In this document: one piece after another, positions 42,784 to 53,011 of the stretch | Layout: the number at the start of each line of letters is the position of its first letter | Position numbering within the stretch: position 1 is the first letter of the stretch | Assembly (NCBI GenBank): GCA_026636295.1 | Contig: CP089461.1 | Location: 434,001 to 498,000 of the forward strand | Source: Medakamo hakoo | Lineage: Eukaryota; Chlorophyta; Trebouxiophyceae; Coccomyxaceae | DNA length: 64,000 nucleotides | Direction: 5' to 3' | The notes under the pieces: generated by a model | Told to the model about the DNA's origin: nothing | The model's database searches: none | Seen by the model: the letters and a program-made list of their open reading frames with translations, nothing else | Translations under genes and position numbers: made by a program

Positions 42784-43070
42784 TCGCGCTCTCCTTCAGC
42801 GAAAGAAGCGTCTGACACGCCCGAGCAGAGCGTGTCTCCGTTCCAGTCTCTAATTTTTTTTTTCTCACGCAACGCGAGGCGCGGCGCGGCGCGGCAGCCC
42901 TGCACGCCGGCGCAGGCTGTCACGCCAGGGCAGCTGTCCACACTCACAAACGCGCCGCGGCGCTCCCTCCCCTCCCCCGGCGTGCTCTCTCTCGCGCGAC
43001 GACGCCCACACGCCCGCCCTCGCCGCGCGCCCTCGGCCCGGGCGCACCGCGGCCGCTGGCGGCCGCCGCC

Positions 43071-45350
43071 ATGCCGCCGTCCCTGAGCCCGGTCGTCGCA
43101 CCTGATGGTCCGCGCAGCAAAGCCGGGCCTGTCAGCGCGACGAATGGCGGTGGCACGCCCGACGCCGAGCGCGAGCGCGGGCCAGCCGATGGGTCGCCCA
43201 TTGAAAGCAGCAGCACCCGCGTGGACACCGGCCGGGCCGCCCCGCCAGCCCGGCCGGCTGACCGCCAGCGCTGGCTGCCCCGCGTGGGGTGAGTTAGTGG
43301 GCGTGTGGACGGGCTTTTCACGGGGCAAATGGCGGAGGGCACGCGCGCGCACACTCTCACTCCACCCCACCACCACCACCACCACCCTGCGCGCGCTCTC
43401 CCTCCCTCCCACCCGCCCCAGTTCCGCGACCTCGCCGTCCGCCACGACGCCCTTCCTCTCCCCCTCCTCCGGCTCCGACGACGCGTCCGGGTCTATTTTA
43501 GGCGCTGAACGCGGCGACACGCCCGGGCCATCCTCCCGCCCGCCCGCCCCGCGCCTGCGCCGGTCGCTCGGTGCGGCGCTCGCGGGCACGCCCCGCTTCG
43601 CCGCGGCCCTCACGCCGGCCGCCCTGGCGTTCAGGCCGCTGACAAGCGACGGCGATGGCGTGGGCCCGGACGGCGGTGGCGGGCTGGGGGCTGCATTTTG
43701 CTGCGCGGGGCGCGGGCGGCCGCCCGCGGAGAGTGAGTTTTTTGGGTTTTTTTTTCTCTCCATCTCCATCCATTTTTTCGCACAACCCCCCTCACGCCCA
43801 ACCGCCCGTTCAAAACAAAAACAGTCCCGTTCACCGACATCCTGGGCGCGACCGCACACCCAGCGTCGCCCTCCGGCCTGACGCTGGCCGACGCGGGGTG
43901 GGAGGTGGCCGTCCACACCTTTGTCCGTCGCCCGGCCGGCGGCCGCGCCGGGCCGACCGCCCTCCCGCGCACGGAGTGGCGCCCGCGCACGCTCACCCTC
44001 TCCCTCACGGGCCCGGACGCGGCGTCCGCCGCGTCGTCCTGGGCGGCCGCCATCACGCACCGCGCCCGGTCCTCGTCCCCAGACCGGCCGGCGTCGCTGC
44101 TGGTGGTCGTCAACCCGTACGGCGGGCGGGCGGCCGCGGCCGCGGTCTGGGCCGGCGTCGGGCGGCCCATCCTCGACGCGGCCGGCTGCGCGTCCACGGA
44201 GCTGGTCACCCGCCGGGCGGGGCACGCCCGCGACGCTGTGGCGGGCCTGACGCCCGCGGAACTCACCGCGTACGACGGCATCGTCGCCGTCGGCGGGGAC
44301 GGCCTGTTCCAAGAGGTGTTGGAGGGGCTGGGCGACGTGAGGGCGCGGCTCGAGGCGCTCATCGAAGCGCGCGCGGCGTCAGTGGGGCCTGCGGGCCCCC
44401 CGCCCGACCCGCTCCTGGCGTCGGCGCTGGCTGCGGCGCGCCGCCTGCGCCTGGGCCACATCCCCGCCGGCTCCACGGACGCCGTCGCCTTCTCCCTGCA
44501 CGGGTGCCGGGACCCGGCGGCCGCGGCGCTGCACGTCGCCCTGGGCGACCGGGCGCCGCTGGATGTCATGCGCGTCACGGCGCCCCTGCACGGCCCCGAC
44601 CCCGGCCCCGGCCCGATCACCCGGTCGTCCGTCTGCATGGCCGCGTACGGCTACTTTGGCGACTTGCTCGCGGCCTCCGAACGGCTGCGCGCGCTCGGCC
44701 CCGCGCGCTACACGCTCGCCGGCGCGGCCGCCCTGGCCGCCGGCCGGACCTACCGCGCGACCGTCGCGTGGCGGGTGCCGGGCGCCGGGCCACCTGTGCT
44801 GGGTGGGGGACCGTGCGTGGGGCCCGGGTGCGCGGTCTGTGCGGACGCGGCGGCGGCGGGAGGCGCGGCGGCCAGGGATGGCGGCGCGGCCCGCCCGCCG
44901 CCGCCCGCGCCCGGCGGCGCCGCGCCCGGTCCGCCGCCCGTCCCGCCGGGCTGGTCCCACCGCACCGACGCCTTCAAGGCCGTCCTCATCGCCTCCCTGC
45001 CCTGCCGGTCCGACCAGTCCGCGCACGGCCTGGCGCCGGCCCGCCACCTGGCCGACGGCCGGGCGTCGCTGGTGCTGGTCGGGCCCTGCACCCGGCCCGC
45101 GTTCCTGGCCTTTCTGGCGGCCATCCCGCGGGAGGGCATCCTTCCCGGCCGGTTCCCGTTCGTCCAGGTCGTGGAAGTGGAGGAGGCGGTCGTCATCCCC
45201 GAGCCGGGCGCGCGCGTGGCCGGGTGGAACTGTGACGGCGAACCGCTGCCGGCGGAGGCCGCGGCGGGCGGCGTCGGCGTGCGGGTGGACCGGGGCGCCG
45301 CCCAGGTCTTTGCGCGGGGGGTGGAGGCGTGGGGAGGGGGCGCCGCGTGA
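43071..45350 (+). CDS. CERK: Ceramide kinase-like lipid kinase
   Basis: Diacylglycerol-kinase-fold lipid kinase. Three exons (43071-43288, 43422-43732, 43825-45350), split codons agree, 684 aa. The N-terminal 150 residues are low-complexity; then PFTDILGATAHP and a PH-like region lead to the catalytic domain: LLVVVNPYGGRAA (ATP site), YDGIVAVGGDGLFQEVLEGL (GGDG with following E) and LGHIPAGSTDAVAFSLHG (GS/N-D). The C-terminal lobe has VCMAAYGYFGDLLAASERLR and PFVQVVEVEEAVV, then GWNCDGEPL, the W-NxDGE signature. Order and TDAVA wording fit ceramide kinase (plant ACD5) better than sphingosine kinase. A Cys pair (GPGCAVCADAA) matches the CERK Cys-rich loop in position. Confidence 0.83.
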
Positions 45351-45694
45351 CACTGTGTGGTGAAAACGTCTGATTCTTTTTTTTGGCGCTGGAGGGATGG
45401 GCGGGGAGAGAGTGGGTGTAGGACCGCGGACAGAAAAAAGGCGGCGCCCGTCCCGGGTGCAGGGCTCTGCCGGGCGCGGGCACTGCGCGGCAGACGCGTA
45501 ACTGGGGAGTCACGTGCTACGCGCGGCCGGCGCCCATCCCGCGCCCCACATCCCCTGATTCCGGTCTGAACGGGTGCCAGATGAGCTTGTTTACCGCTCC
45601 GCAGTGTGAGACGTGCTGAGCGCCGCTCAGACCGCCGCCCGCCGAGAACCTAGCGCTTCGTTGAGGGTATAAGGAAAAGCGCGAGCGCGCGCCA
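45351..45694 (+). promoter_or_regulatory. Upstream region of the bHLH-ACT gene
   Basis: 344 bp between the ceramide kinase stop and the bHLH start. It holds a G-box CACGTG (45511-45516), a perfect 7-bp inverted repeat CTGAGCG/CGCTCAG with one central base (45616-45630), and TATAAG (45668-45673). The TATA-like site is only about 25 bp before the chosen ATG, so either it is not the TATA box or translation starts very close to the cap. No other gene is seen. Confidence 0.5.
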
Positions 45695-47166
45695 ATGCCT
45701 CGCCCGGCAGACGAGTTTGCCGACATCGACGCCCTCCTCGCTATCACCGGGCCAGACTTGGATGTTCTGTCGCCCGTTGGAGCGCAAGTGGGCGTGGTTG
45801 CCGCGCCCGCGGGCGGCGCTGGGCGGCCTGTCGCCGCGCCGCAACCCACCGCCCCGGCACAACCGCCGCCCCGCCCGCCGCCCGGCCGCCGGTCCACGCC
45901 CGCCGCAAGCAAGCCGTCCAGTGCGGCACGGCATAGTTGTGTGGAAAAGGCGCGGCGAGAACGACTCAACGCCCTGATTCGAGAGGTGAGGGAAAAGGGG
46001 GCGGGGCTGTCGGCGCGCGCGCCGCCCTCCCCACCCCCCCCTCTTTGTGCAGCCCTCGACCCCCCACCCTCACCCCATCCCACACCGCCCTCATTACCCA
46101 ATGATCACTCACGCCCGCCGACTCTCAACAGCTCTGCGACTTGGTCCCCCCACCCCCACCCCCTCCTCCCCCACCCCCGGGCAGCGAGGCGGCGGCAGGC
46201 GGGTCGGGCGCGTCCGGCAGCGGGTCTGGGGCAGCGCACCAACCGTCTTCGGCCACGGGCCGCAACGGCATTGAGCGCCCCAAGCACGCCATCCTCGCCG
46301 ACACGATTGCGGAGCTCAAAGACCTGAGGAGCCGGTGAGCGTGGAGAGGCGTGGTGGCGTGCCTGTGTCTGTGCGCGGCGGAACGAACCTGAAAATAAAA
46401 GGGCGCACGTGCCCCTCTGTCCATTCCATCATTCCATGTCCATGCACTCACCCCGCACACACACCTCTCCCTCCCTCCCTCTCCCCACAGCGTCGCCGCC
46501 CTGTCCGCCTCCTCCCCCGCCACGACCGCCGGCGCGGGAGGCGGCGCCGGCGGCACGGGCGGTGGCGCCGACACGGCGTCGACAGCCGTCCCACCGCCCG
46601 CGTCCACCACGGCGGCGGCGGCGGCCGCGGCGGCACTGCTCCCGGCGCGGCCGCCGCCGCCGCCTGCGACCGCGCGCGTCATCCAAGCCACGCCCCCTCC
46701 ACCGTCCGCCGACGCCGACGCCGCCGCCGGCCAGCCGCCCTTGGTCCTGGCCGTGCGCGTGACAGCGCCCGACAGGCCCACGCTGTTCGCGGACCTGGCG
46801 GGCGCCCTGGCCCGGGCCGGGTTCGTGATTGTGAAAGGCGCGCTCAGCGGCGCGGGCAGCGCGGCCGCCAGCCCTCCGCCCGGCAGCGGGCGGAGCAGCC
46901 CGGGCGGGGCGGCGACCCCGCCCCGCCCGCCCGGGTGCGCTGTCGCGGCCTTCCAAGTCATGGCCGGGTCGCCGGACGCGCCCCTGCCGGACCCGGCGGC
47001 GTTGGAGGTGCTCCTCCTGACGGCCGCGGCGTGGCCGAGCGGTGCGGCGACGACGACCACGCCAGGCGACGGCTCCGTCCGCGGCGGGCACGCAGCCGCC
47101 GCCGCGCCCGCCGCGGGCCAGTCCAGCCCGGGCGGTGGCCGGGCGTCTAAACGCGGGCGGCAGTGA
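45695..47166 (+). CDS. bHLH-ACT transcription factor with long loop
   Basis: Three exons (45695-45985, 46132-46334, 46491-47166), 389 aa. The basic region and helix 1 read SSAARHSCVEKARRERLNAL (H..E..RR-R), helix 2 reads RPKHAILADTIAELKDLRSR. Between them is a loop of about 45 residues containing 11 consecutive Pro and Gly/Ser-rich sequence; typical loops are 6-20. The C-terminus has an ACT-like fold: LVLAVRVTAPDRPTLFADLA, followed by FVIVKGAL and VAAFQVMAG. bHLH-ACT proteins are plant-lineage regulators that dimerise through both modules. The basic region keeps His, Glu and Arg positions for E-box binding. The tail is basic (SKRGRQ). Confidence 0.85.
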
Positions 47167-48123
47167 AGGAGAGAGAGAGAGAGCGGGGTCGCTCCCTCCT
47201 CCAGCCTCCCACCCCCCGCCCTCTCTCAACCCGCCCCGCACCAATTTTCTCTTCCCTCTCGACGTTTTTCCCCTCCCACCCACCCCCTCCTGAAGTGTCC
47301 CGCTGCTTTTTTTCCTCTTGCCTTTGTCTCTTTCCTCTTCGGCTCCCTACCCTTGCGCGTGCGGTTTGCCCTGCACTTTTTTCCCCACTCCACCTCCCCG
47401 CTAATCTCATGAAAAAAAAAACACCACCACCCACCTACCCCTCACAAAAATTCTGCTCCCTTTTTTGTATCCTTTGACGCCGCGCGCGCGGACTTGACGC
47501 GCGCATGCGCGCGAGAATAAGACAAGAATTCTACGCTCTGAATTTGTTTGCTTGATTGATGTCGCGGGTGCGTTGTAAGAAAAGAAACAGGCACGGGGAC
47601 TGTCGATGAAAAAAAAAATGGGAGGGAGGTGGACGTGTCTGCCCATCGCTCGGGCACACACTAACAGAACAGAGGGGGCTAGGGCGCCGCGCACGCCGCC
47701 ACGCACCAGGCCGCGCCATTCGCGCCGTGCTGTGCTCGCCGACTCCGCCAGCGTGAACATTGTCCGCTCGCGCGTGCCTGGCAGGTGTGTGCGCGCCCCC
47801 CCCCGCGGCAGAGTCAAAAGAGGGCCCGCGGCGTGAGACACGGCGGCCTTTTCGTTCCGTGCGCGCTTTCTCCCCCCGCCCGGCCCCTCACCCTCGCCCA
47901 CAGCCATCACCCCCTCTCCTGTAGTCTGACCAAGAGCCCGCGCTCAGGGTCCAGAGTGGAAGCTGACTGCATTTTTGATTGCGTGTCGTCGCTCCACTTT
48001 TTTGTCTGCCTCGTCGCATTCGTGCCGCCCTCGCTGCGGCGTCAGACAACACACAGGGGCCCGACACGCACAGCGAGCGCCGCCCGCCTGGCACGCCCGC
48101 ACCCCCCACTCGGGCGAGCGGCC
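47167..48123. other. Long intergenic region without a supported gene
   Basis: 957 bp between bHLH-ACT and the CaaX protein. The first half is C/T-rich, then unusually A/T-rich for this window (about 47400-47620), with a perfect 16-bp palindrome at 47498-47513 (CGCGCGCA/TGCGCGCG). The second half is the likely promoter and 5' UTR of the next gene. Minus-strand open frames exist but have no recognisable protein features. Confidence 0.5.
47498..47513. repeat. Perfect 16-bp palindrome
   Basis: CGCGCGCA followed by its reverse complement, centred on CATG, in the A/T-richer part of the 957 bp spacer. Confidence 0.85.
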
Positions 48124-48731
48124 ATGCGCGGGTCCACGTCGGCCGCTGTCACGGCCGTCCGCCTGCCCGGCAGTGCGTTTCTTGGTGGCTTTTTCCTTTG
48201 CGCGGCCCGCCCGCACCTCCCCCACCCCCCCGCCGCTCTCACCCCCTCGACCCGCGCCTGGCACCACCCCACCACCCAACAGCCACGCCGCCCAAGCCCG
48301 ACGGCGGCATCGCCTCCACCAGCGGCAGCCGAGCGTCGACACTCTCCACGGAGGCGGGTGAGGTGCCACCGCCGCCGGGCGGGGACGCCGCGGAAGGCAG
48401 CAGCGGGCGCGGCGACGCGCCGCCCAGCGGCGGCTCCTTCGCCCACCGCGCGCGGCTCGCGTCGGGCGGCAGCGACGCCGGCGTCGACGGGCCCGGCCCG
48501 CCCCCAGGCCCCCTCACACCACCGCTCGGCACAGCGTCCGAAGGACAGGCAAGTGGAGGGGCAGCAGCCCCGCCGCCCCGGTGCGTGCGGTGGGTGGACG
48601 CCGAGGGCGGCGTCGCGCTCGCGGCCGTCCGAGAGTTTGAAGCCTCGGAAGACGAGGGCGGGTCCGACGGGTCGGGCGGGTACGGCGGGGACGGGTACGG
48701 CCCCCGGCCCGTGTGTTGTGCGCTGATGTGA
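48124..48731 (+). CDS. Small low-complexity protein ending in a CaaX box
   Basis: Two exons (48124-48172, 48283-48731) joined through a split Thr codon, 165 aa. It is Gly/Ser/Pro-rich with a somewhat conserved-looking C-terminal part (RCVRWVDAEGGVALAAVREF, then an acidic EASEDEGG segment) and ends in VCCALM. The last four residues CALM fit a farnesylation motif, with an adjacent Cys that could be acylated. That suggests a lipid-anchored peripheral membrane protein. Family not recognised. Its stop lies 102 bp from the convergent coiled-coil gene. Confidence 0.65.
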
Positions 48732-48833
48732 GGAGGAGGAGGAGGTGGAGGGCGGGGGCGGGGGCGCAGAGGGACGTGAAGAAGACGGGAGCGAGTTTTT
48801 TTTTCTTTCCTCTCATTTCACCTTTGTCCGTCC

Positions 48834-51329
48834 CTACACCCCCGGCGGCACCTCGCCGCCGTCCCACCGGTCGCGCTTATACGCCTCGCCGCCGCCTCCG
48901 CGTGCTTCCACGCCCTCTGTGAACCAGGCCGACACCCGGCGGGCGAGGGCGGGGGACGCGGCGGAGGCGGACGCGGCCGCGCCCAGGCCGCCTGGGCAGC
49001 CCGCGGCCGCGAGCGCCTCGGCCAAGGCGCCGTCCCCGCCGTCCACCCGCCCCGCCGGGCGCCCGCCCAGCACCGCCACGCCCGACGCCAGCAGGGCGGC
49101 CGCACCCCGCCCATCCCCGCGTGACCGCAGCCGGGCCGCCACGGCCCCCAGGCAGCGCAGCCAGGCCGCCCAGCACTCGGCCGCCTTGCCCGGCTGCCCC
49201 GCGCCTTCCCACGCTTCCGCCGCCGCCGCCCACTCCGGCAGCGGGGACGGGTGTGGCGACGGGCGCGCGTCGCCCGGAGCGCGGACCGCGCCTTCCTCGG
49301 CCCAGGACGCTTTCAGTGCCGCGGCCTCCGCCAGCATGCCCGCGCCCGCCGCCCGTTCCCTCGGCCCGCCCAGCGCCAGCGTCGCCGCGACGTTGGACGC
49401 CGTGAAGACGCGTTCGGGCACGGGCACGGCCGCCGCCTTGGCCGCCGCCAGCTTGGCCGCCACCTCGGCCCGCGACGGGAAGTAGGCGGACTGGAGGGCG
49501 GCCTCCCGCTCCGCCGCGGCCGCGGCCGCGTCGGCCGCCCGCGCCGCGCGCGCGGCCGCGCTCTCGTTGGCCGACGCCAGGGCGGCCACGCGGTCGGCGA
49601 TGGACGCGTCGGCGGGCAGCGCGCCGGGCGCGGACGCCACAGCTTTTAGCAGGGCGGCGGCGGGGGCGAGCGAGTCGGGCGGCGCGCCGGCCGTCGCGGC
49701 CTGCAACAGGCGCCCGACCGCGGCCTCCCACGCGCCGGCAAAGGAGGCGAGCCCGCCGCCCGCCGCGCCCCGGGGGCGGTCCTCCCACGCCCGGTCCAGG
49801 AACGCAGCCGCGGCCAGGGCCGCGCCCAGGCCGACGCCGGGCGGCGGGCTGCCGGGCGGCGGCGGGCGCGCCCCGGCGAGGACGGCCTCTCCCACCAGCG
49901 CCGCCTCGGCGTCCTCGGCCGCGGCCGCGAGCAGCGCGTCCGCCTCCTCGCCCGCGCCCGCGCCGCCGCCGCCGCCGCCGCCGTCCTCCAGCAGGCGGGC
50001 CGCCCGGCGCAGGCGGGCCGCGAAGGCATCCTCCTCACCGGCGGGCGGCACGGCCAGCTCCGTCCGGGCGTCCCACCCAATGGAGCGCGGCGCGTCTTTT
50101 TCACCAAACGCGGCGGCCGCGCGCCGTGCGGCCGCGTCCGCGGCGGCCGCCGCCCGCACGGCCGCCACCCGCAGCCAGTGCCGCACGCCCGGGCCGTCCG
50201 CGCCCGCGCCCAGGGGTCCGTTGCCAGCGACGCCCTGCAGTCGGACAGCGGCCGCGTGCGCTGACGTGCACGCGGCAGCTGCGGAGGCGGCCAGGGACGG
50301 AAAGGCGGCGGCCGCGTCGCGCAGAGAGACATACGCGCGGGACGGCGGTGGGTCCAGCGCGCCCGCCAACGCCGTCGCGGCCGTGACCGTGCCCAGCGCG
50401 ACGGCGGGGCGGGATGGCCCGCCATCGCCCGGATCGGCGTACGTGCCAGGCGGTGGCCGGGTCAGGGCCGCCGTGCCCTGGACGCGGACGGCAAAGGTTG
50501 CGCCCGCGGCCGCGGCCGACGCGGCCAGCGCCGCCGCGCGCTCGGCCGCCGCCCGCTCCGCCGCGGCCGCCCGCTCCGCCGCGGCTTGGGCGGCCGCTGC
50601 TTTGATGGCGGCTTTGCGCGCGGCTTCAGCGGCCGCAGCTTCCCGCTCCGCCGCCCGCGCCCTCTCAGCGGCGGCAGCCCGCTCGGCCGCCAGCGCGGCC
50701 GCCCGCTCCTTTGTCTGGGCCGCGGCCGCGGCTTCGGCGGCTTCAAACGCCGCCCGGGCCGCCGCGGCTTTCGCGCGCAGCTCGGCCTCTTCTTTTGCAG
50801 CTGCTTCAGCATCCGCTTTGGCCCGCGCCGTGCGGGCGGCTTCCGCAGCCGCCGCTCGCTCGGCCGCGGCTTGCAGCCGCGCAGCGGCGGCGGCGGCCCG
50901 CACCGCCGCCTCCCGTTCCGACGCGCCGGCCGCAGCAGCCGCGTCAGACGCGGCCGCCTCCGCCGCTGCGACAGCCCGCGCCGCGCCCGCCTGCAAGTCC
51001 AGCGCCGCCTCGGCGGCTGTGGCCCTGCCCAGGCGGGCGGTGGCCAGTGCGCCGAGCGCGAGCGCCCAGCCAGCGGCCAGGTCGAGCGGCGGCGCCGGCG
51101 GCGCCGGCGGTTTGACGGGCGGCGCCGCCAGCACCAGGCGGGCCGGCGGCAGGCGGTGTGGGGTGGACGGGGACGGCAGGGCGATGGGGTGGGACCGTGG
51201 CGTGGAGGCGGCCGGGCGGGGGGAGGGTGGGGCCGGCTGGTCGGCCGACGCCCGCGCTGGCCAGGTCGCCGCGGCTGGAATTCGCCGCGCACGGCCGGGT
51301 CGCGACCGCCCGGGCGGCCGTGCTTCCAT
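48834..51329 (-). CDS. Ala-rich coiled-coil protein with organelle-type leader (unknown)
   Basis: Single exon, 831 aa from the ATG at 51329. The first 90 residues (MEARPPGRSRPGRARRIPAA and on) are basic, Ser/Pro-rich, leader-like. Residues of about 120-320 form a long heptad-like Ala/Glu/Arg/Lys coiled coil (AERAAAAERAAAERAAALAA style). After that come folded-looking, mostly helical regions: ALAGALDPPPSRAYVSLRDA, GVRHWLRVAAVRAAAA, SIGWDARTELAVPPAGEEDA, LQSAYFPSRAEVAAKLAAAK, ARRVSAWFTEGVE. I do not recognise a family; mitofilin-like or plastid scaffold roles were considered without support. It shares a 268 bp divergent spacer with XAP5. Confidence 0.6.
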   Translation of the reverse strand: MEARPPGRSRPGRARRIPAAATWPARASADQPAPPSPRPAASTPRSHPIALPSPSTPHRLPPARLVLAAPPVKPPAPPAPPLDLAAGWALALGALATARLGRATAAEAALDLQAGAARAVAAAEAAASDAAAAAGASEREAAVRAAAAAARLQAAAERAAAAEAARTARAKADAEAAAKEEAELRAKAAAARAAFEAAEAAAAAQTKERAAALAAERAAAAERARAAEREAAAAEAARKAAIKAAAAQAAAERAAAAERAAAERAAALAASAAAAGATFAVRVQGTAALTRPPPGTYADPGDGGPSRPAVALGTVTAATALAGALDPPPSRAYVSLRDAAAAFPSLAASAAAACTSAHAAAVRLQGVAGNGPLGAGADGPGVRHWLRVAAVRAAAAADAAARRAAAAFGEKDAPRSIGWDARTELAVPPAGEEDAFAARLRRAARLLEDGGGGGGGAGAGEEADALLAAAAEDAEAALVGEAVLAGARPPPPGSPPPGVGLGAALAAAAFLDRAWEDRPRGAAGGGLASFAGAWEAAVGRLLQAATAGAPPDSLAPAAALLKAVASAPGALPADASIADRVAALASANESAAARAARAADAAAAAAEREAALQSAYFPSRAEVAAKLAAAKAAAVPVPERVFTASNVAATLALGGPRERAAGAGMLAEAAALKASWAEEGAVRAPGDARPSPHPSPLPEWAAAAEAWEGAGQPGKAAECWAAWLRCLGAVAARLRSRGDGRGAAALLASGVAVLGGRPAGRVDGGDGALAEALAAAGCPGGLGAAASASAASPALARRVSAWFTEGVEARGGGGEAYKRDRWDGGEVPPGV

Positions 51330-51597
51330 CTGCCTGGGAGGTCTGGACCCGCCGCGTGGCCTCAAAGACTTTGACGCGTCCGATTCCAAGGAGGGCACCT
51401 CCGTGCCTTGCGCGGCGCGGCGCTCCTTCAAGGCACGGCCATTGAAAGGCGAGTGGCGCTCGCACTCGCTCCCCCACTCCCGCGTTTCTTTTTTTCTTTC
51501 CTCTCTCGCGTGCGGCCCCCGTGCACCACACGCACGCGGCGCACGCGCGTGCGGTGCCCGCGCACACCCAGCCACCCTCACCCCACCCACACCGAAC

Positions 51598-52761
51598 ATG
51601 GGCTTGCAGGGCTACGTCGGCTCGGCGGCAGACGCGGCGCGCGTCGCGGCGGGCGAAGCGCGCCGCGCGGCCGAACGGGCCGCCGCCGCGGACGCGAAGC
51701 GGGCCATTGAAGCCAAGCATGCGACCGGGCTGCGCGAGTTTGGGGCGGGGGCCAGTGAGGTGAGGAAGCCTGGATGAGGAGTGCGGGCGGGGCTCTCTCT
51801 TTCCTTCTCGCCCGCCCGCCCGCCACCCGTCCACGCTCTCACTCCCGCCCCGCCACCCCCCACGCCTCACACCCTCGCACAGGCCGTCGAAGCCGCGTTC
51901 AAGACGGAGACCGTCGGCCTGGTCACCCGGGACCAGTACCTGGCCCGCCGGTCCGAGCTGGAGAAAGAGCTGGGCGCAGCGGGGGACGCGGCGCGCGCGG
52001 CGGCGGCGGCGGCCGCGTCCCGGGCGGCCGCGGAAGCCGCGCGCGCGAAAGCCCGGGCGGCGGCCCGGGCGAAGCTGAGTTTCGACGACGGCGACGAAGA
52101 AGAAGAAGGAGACGACGACGGGGGTGGAGGGCCTGACCAGCCTGGGCCGTCGACGACCAAGGCGGCCGCCGGCCCCGTCGGCAAAGACCCAGCTGCCCGC
52201 ACCGACTTTCTGCCCGACGCCGCGCGCGAGGCGGAGGAGGCCGCCCTGCGCGCCGCCCTGCGCGCGGAGTTCGACGCCCGCCGCGCCGCGGCCCGGGACG
52301 CGCCCCTGGAGATCGTGTATTCGTACTGGGACGGCGCGGGGCACCGCCGGTCGCTGACCGTGCGGGCGGGCGACACGGTCTCCGCCTTCCTCGGGTCCGC
52401 CCGCGCCCAGCTCGTGGCCGAAGGCTTCAAGGAGCTGCGCGGCATCGGGTCGGACGGCCTCATGTACGTCAAGGAGGACGTCATCCTGCCGGGCGACGTG
52501 ACCTTTCACGACCTCATTGCCCGGCGCGCGCGCGGCAAGTCGGGCCCGCTCTTCCAGTTCGACGTCCACGACGACGTCCGCGCCGCCGCCGACGCCCGCA
52601 AGGAAACGGACGAGAGTCACGCGGGCAAGGTGGTGCTGCGGTCCTGGTACGCGCGCAACAAGCACATCTTCCCCGCGTCCCGGTGGGAGGCGTACGACCC
52701 GGCCAGGGTGTATGCGCGCTACACTGTGAAGGGTGGGGAGGTGCACACAGGCGGCAAGTGA
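51598..52761 (+). CDS. XCT: XAP5/FAM50 family nuclear protein (XCT)
   Basis: Two exons (51598-51759, 51883-52761), phase 0, 346 aa. N-terminus MGLQGYVGSAADAARV, then FKTETVGLVTRDQYLARR, an Ala-rich coiled coil, an acidic segment (FDDGDEEEEGDDDGG), and the conserved C-terminal XAP5 domain: PLEIVYSYWDGAGHRRSLTV, DTVSAFLGSAR, MYVKEDVILPGDVTFHDLI and VVLRSWYARNKHIFPASRWE. In Arabidopsis the homologue XCT affects circadian timing, small-RNA production and splicing; animal FAM50 associates with the spliceosome. All domain landmarks are intact. Confidence 0.94.
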
Positions 52762-53011
52762 GGGAGGGAGAGGCAGGAGGACACAGGCTTTTTTTGTAGA
52801 AGAGTTGTTGTGACACAGAGGGGGCGTGGCACGGCGGCGGCAGCGAGGAGGACGGCTCGTTCGTCCAGGGCGCGGCGGAAGGGATGGGTGGAGAGGGGGA
52901 AAGGCCGCGTGCGCGAGGGTCACGAGTCTGGCGCGCAGAACCAAAAACTTTTTCCGCCCGCGGCGGCCCCTGTCCCTCTTCCGCGCGCGCTTCCGCCTCC
53001 CTCGCCTCACC

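Noticed and set aside
47407-47910. Minus-strand gene in the 957 bp spacer
   Set aside because: The frame runs through A-rich and C-run sequence, with no motif, leader or splice support.
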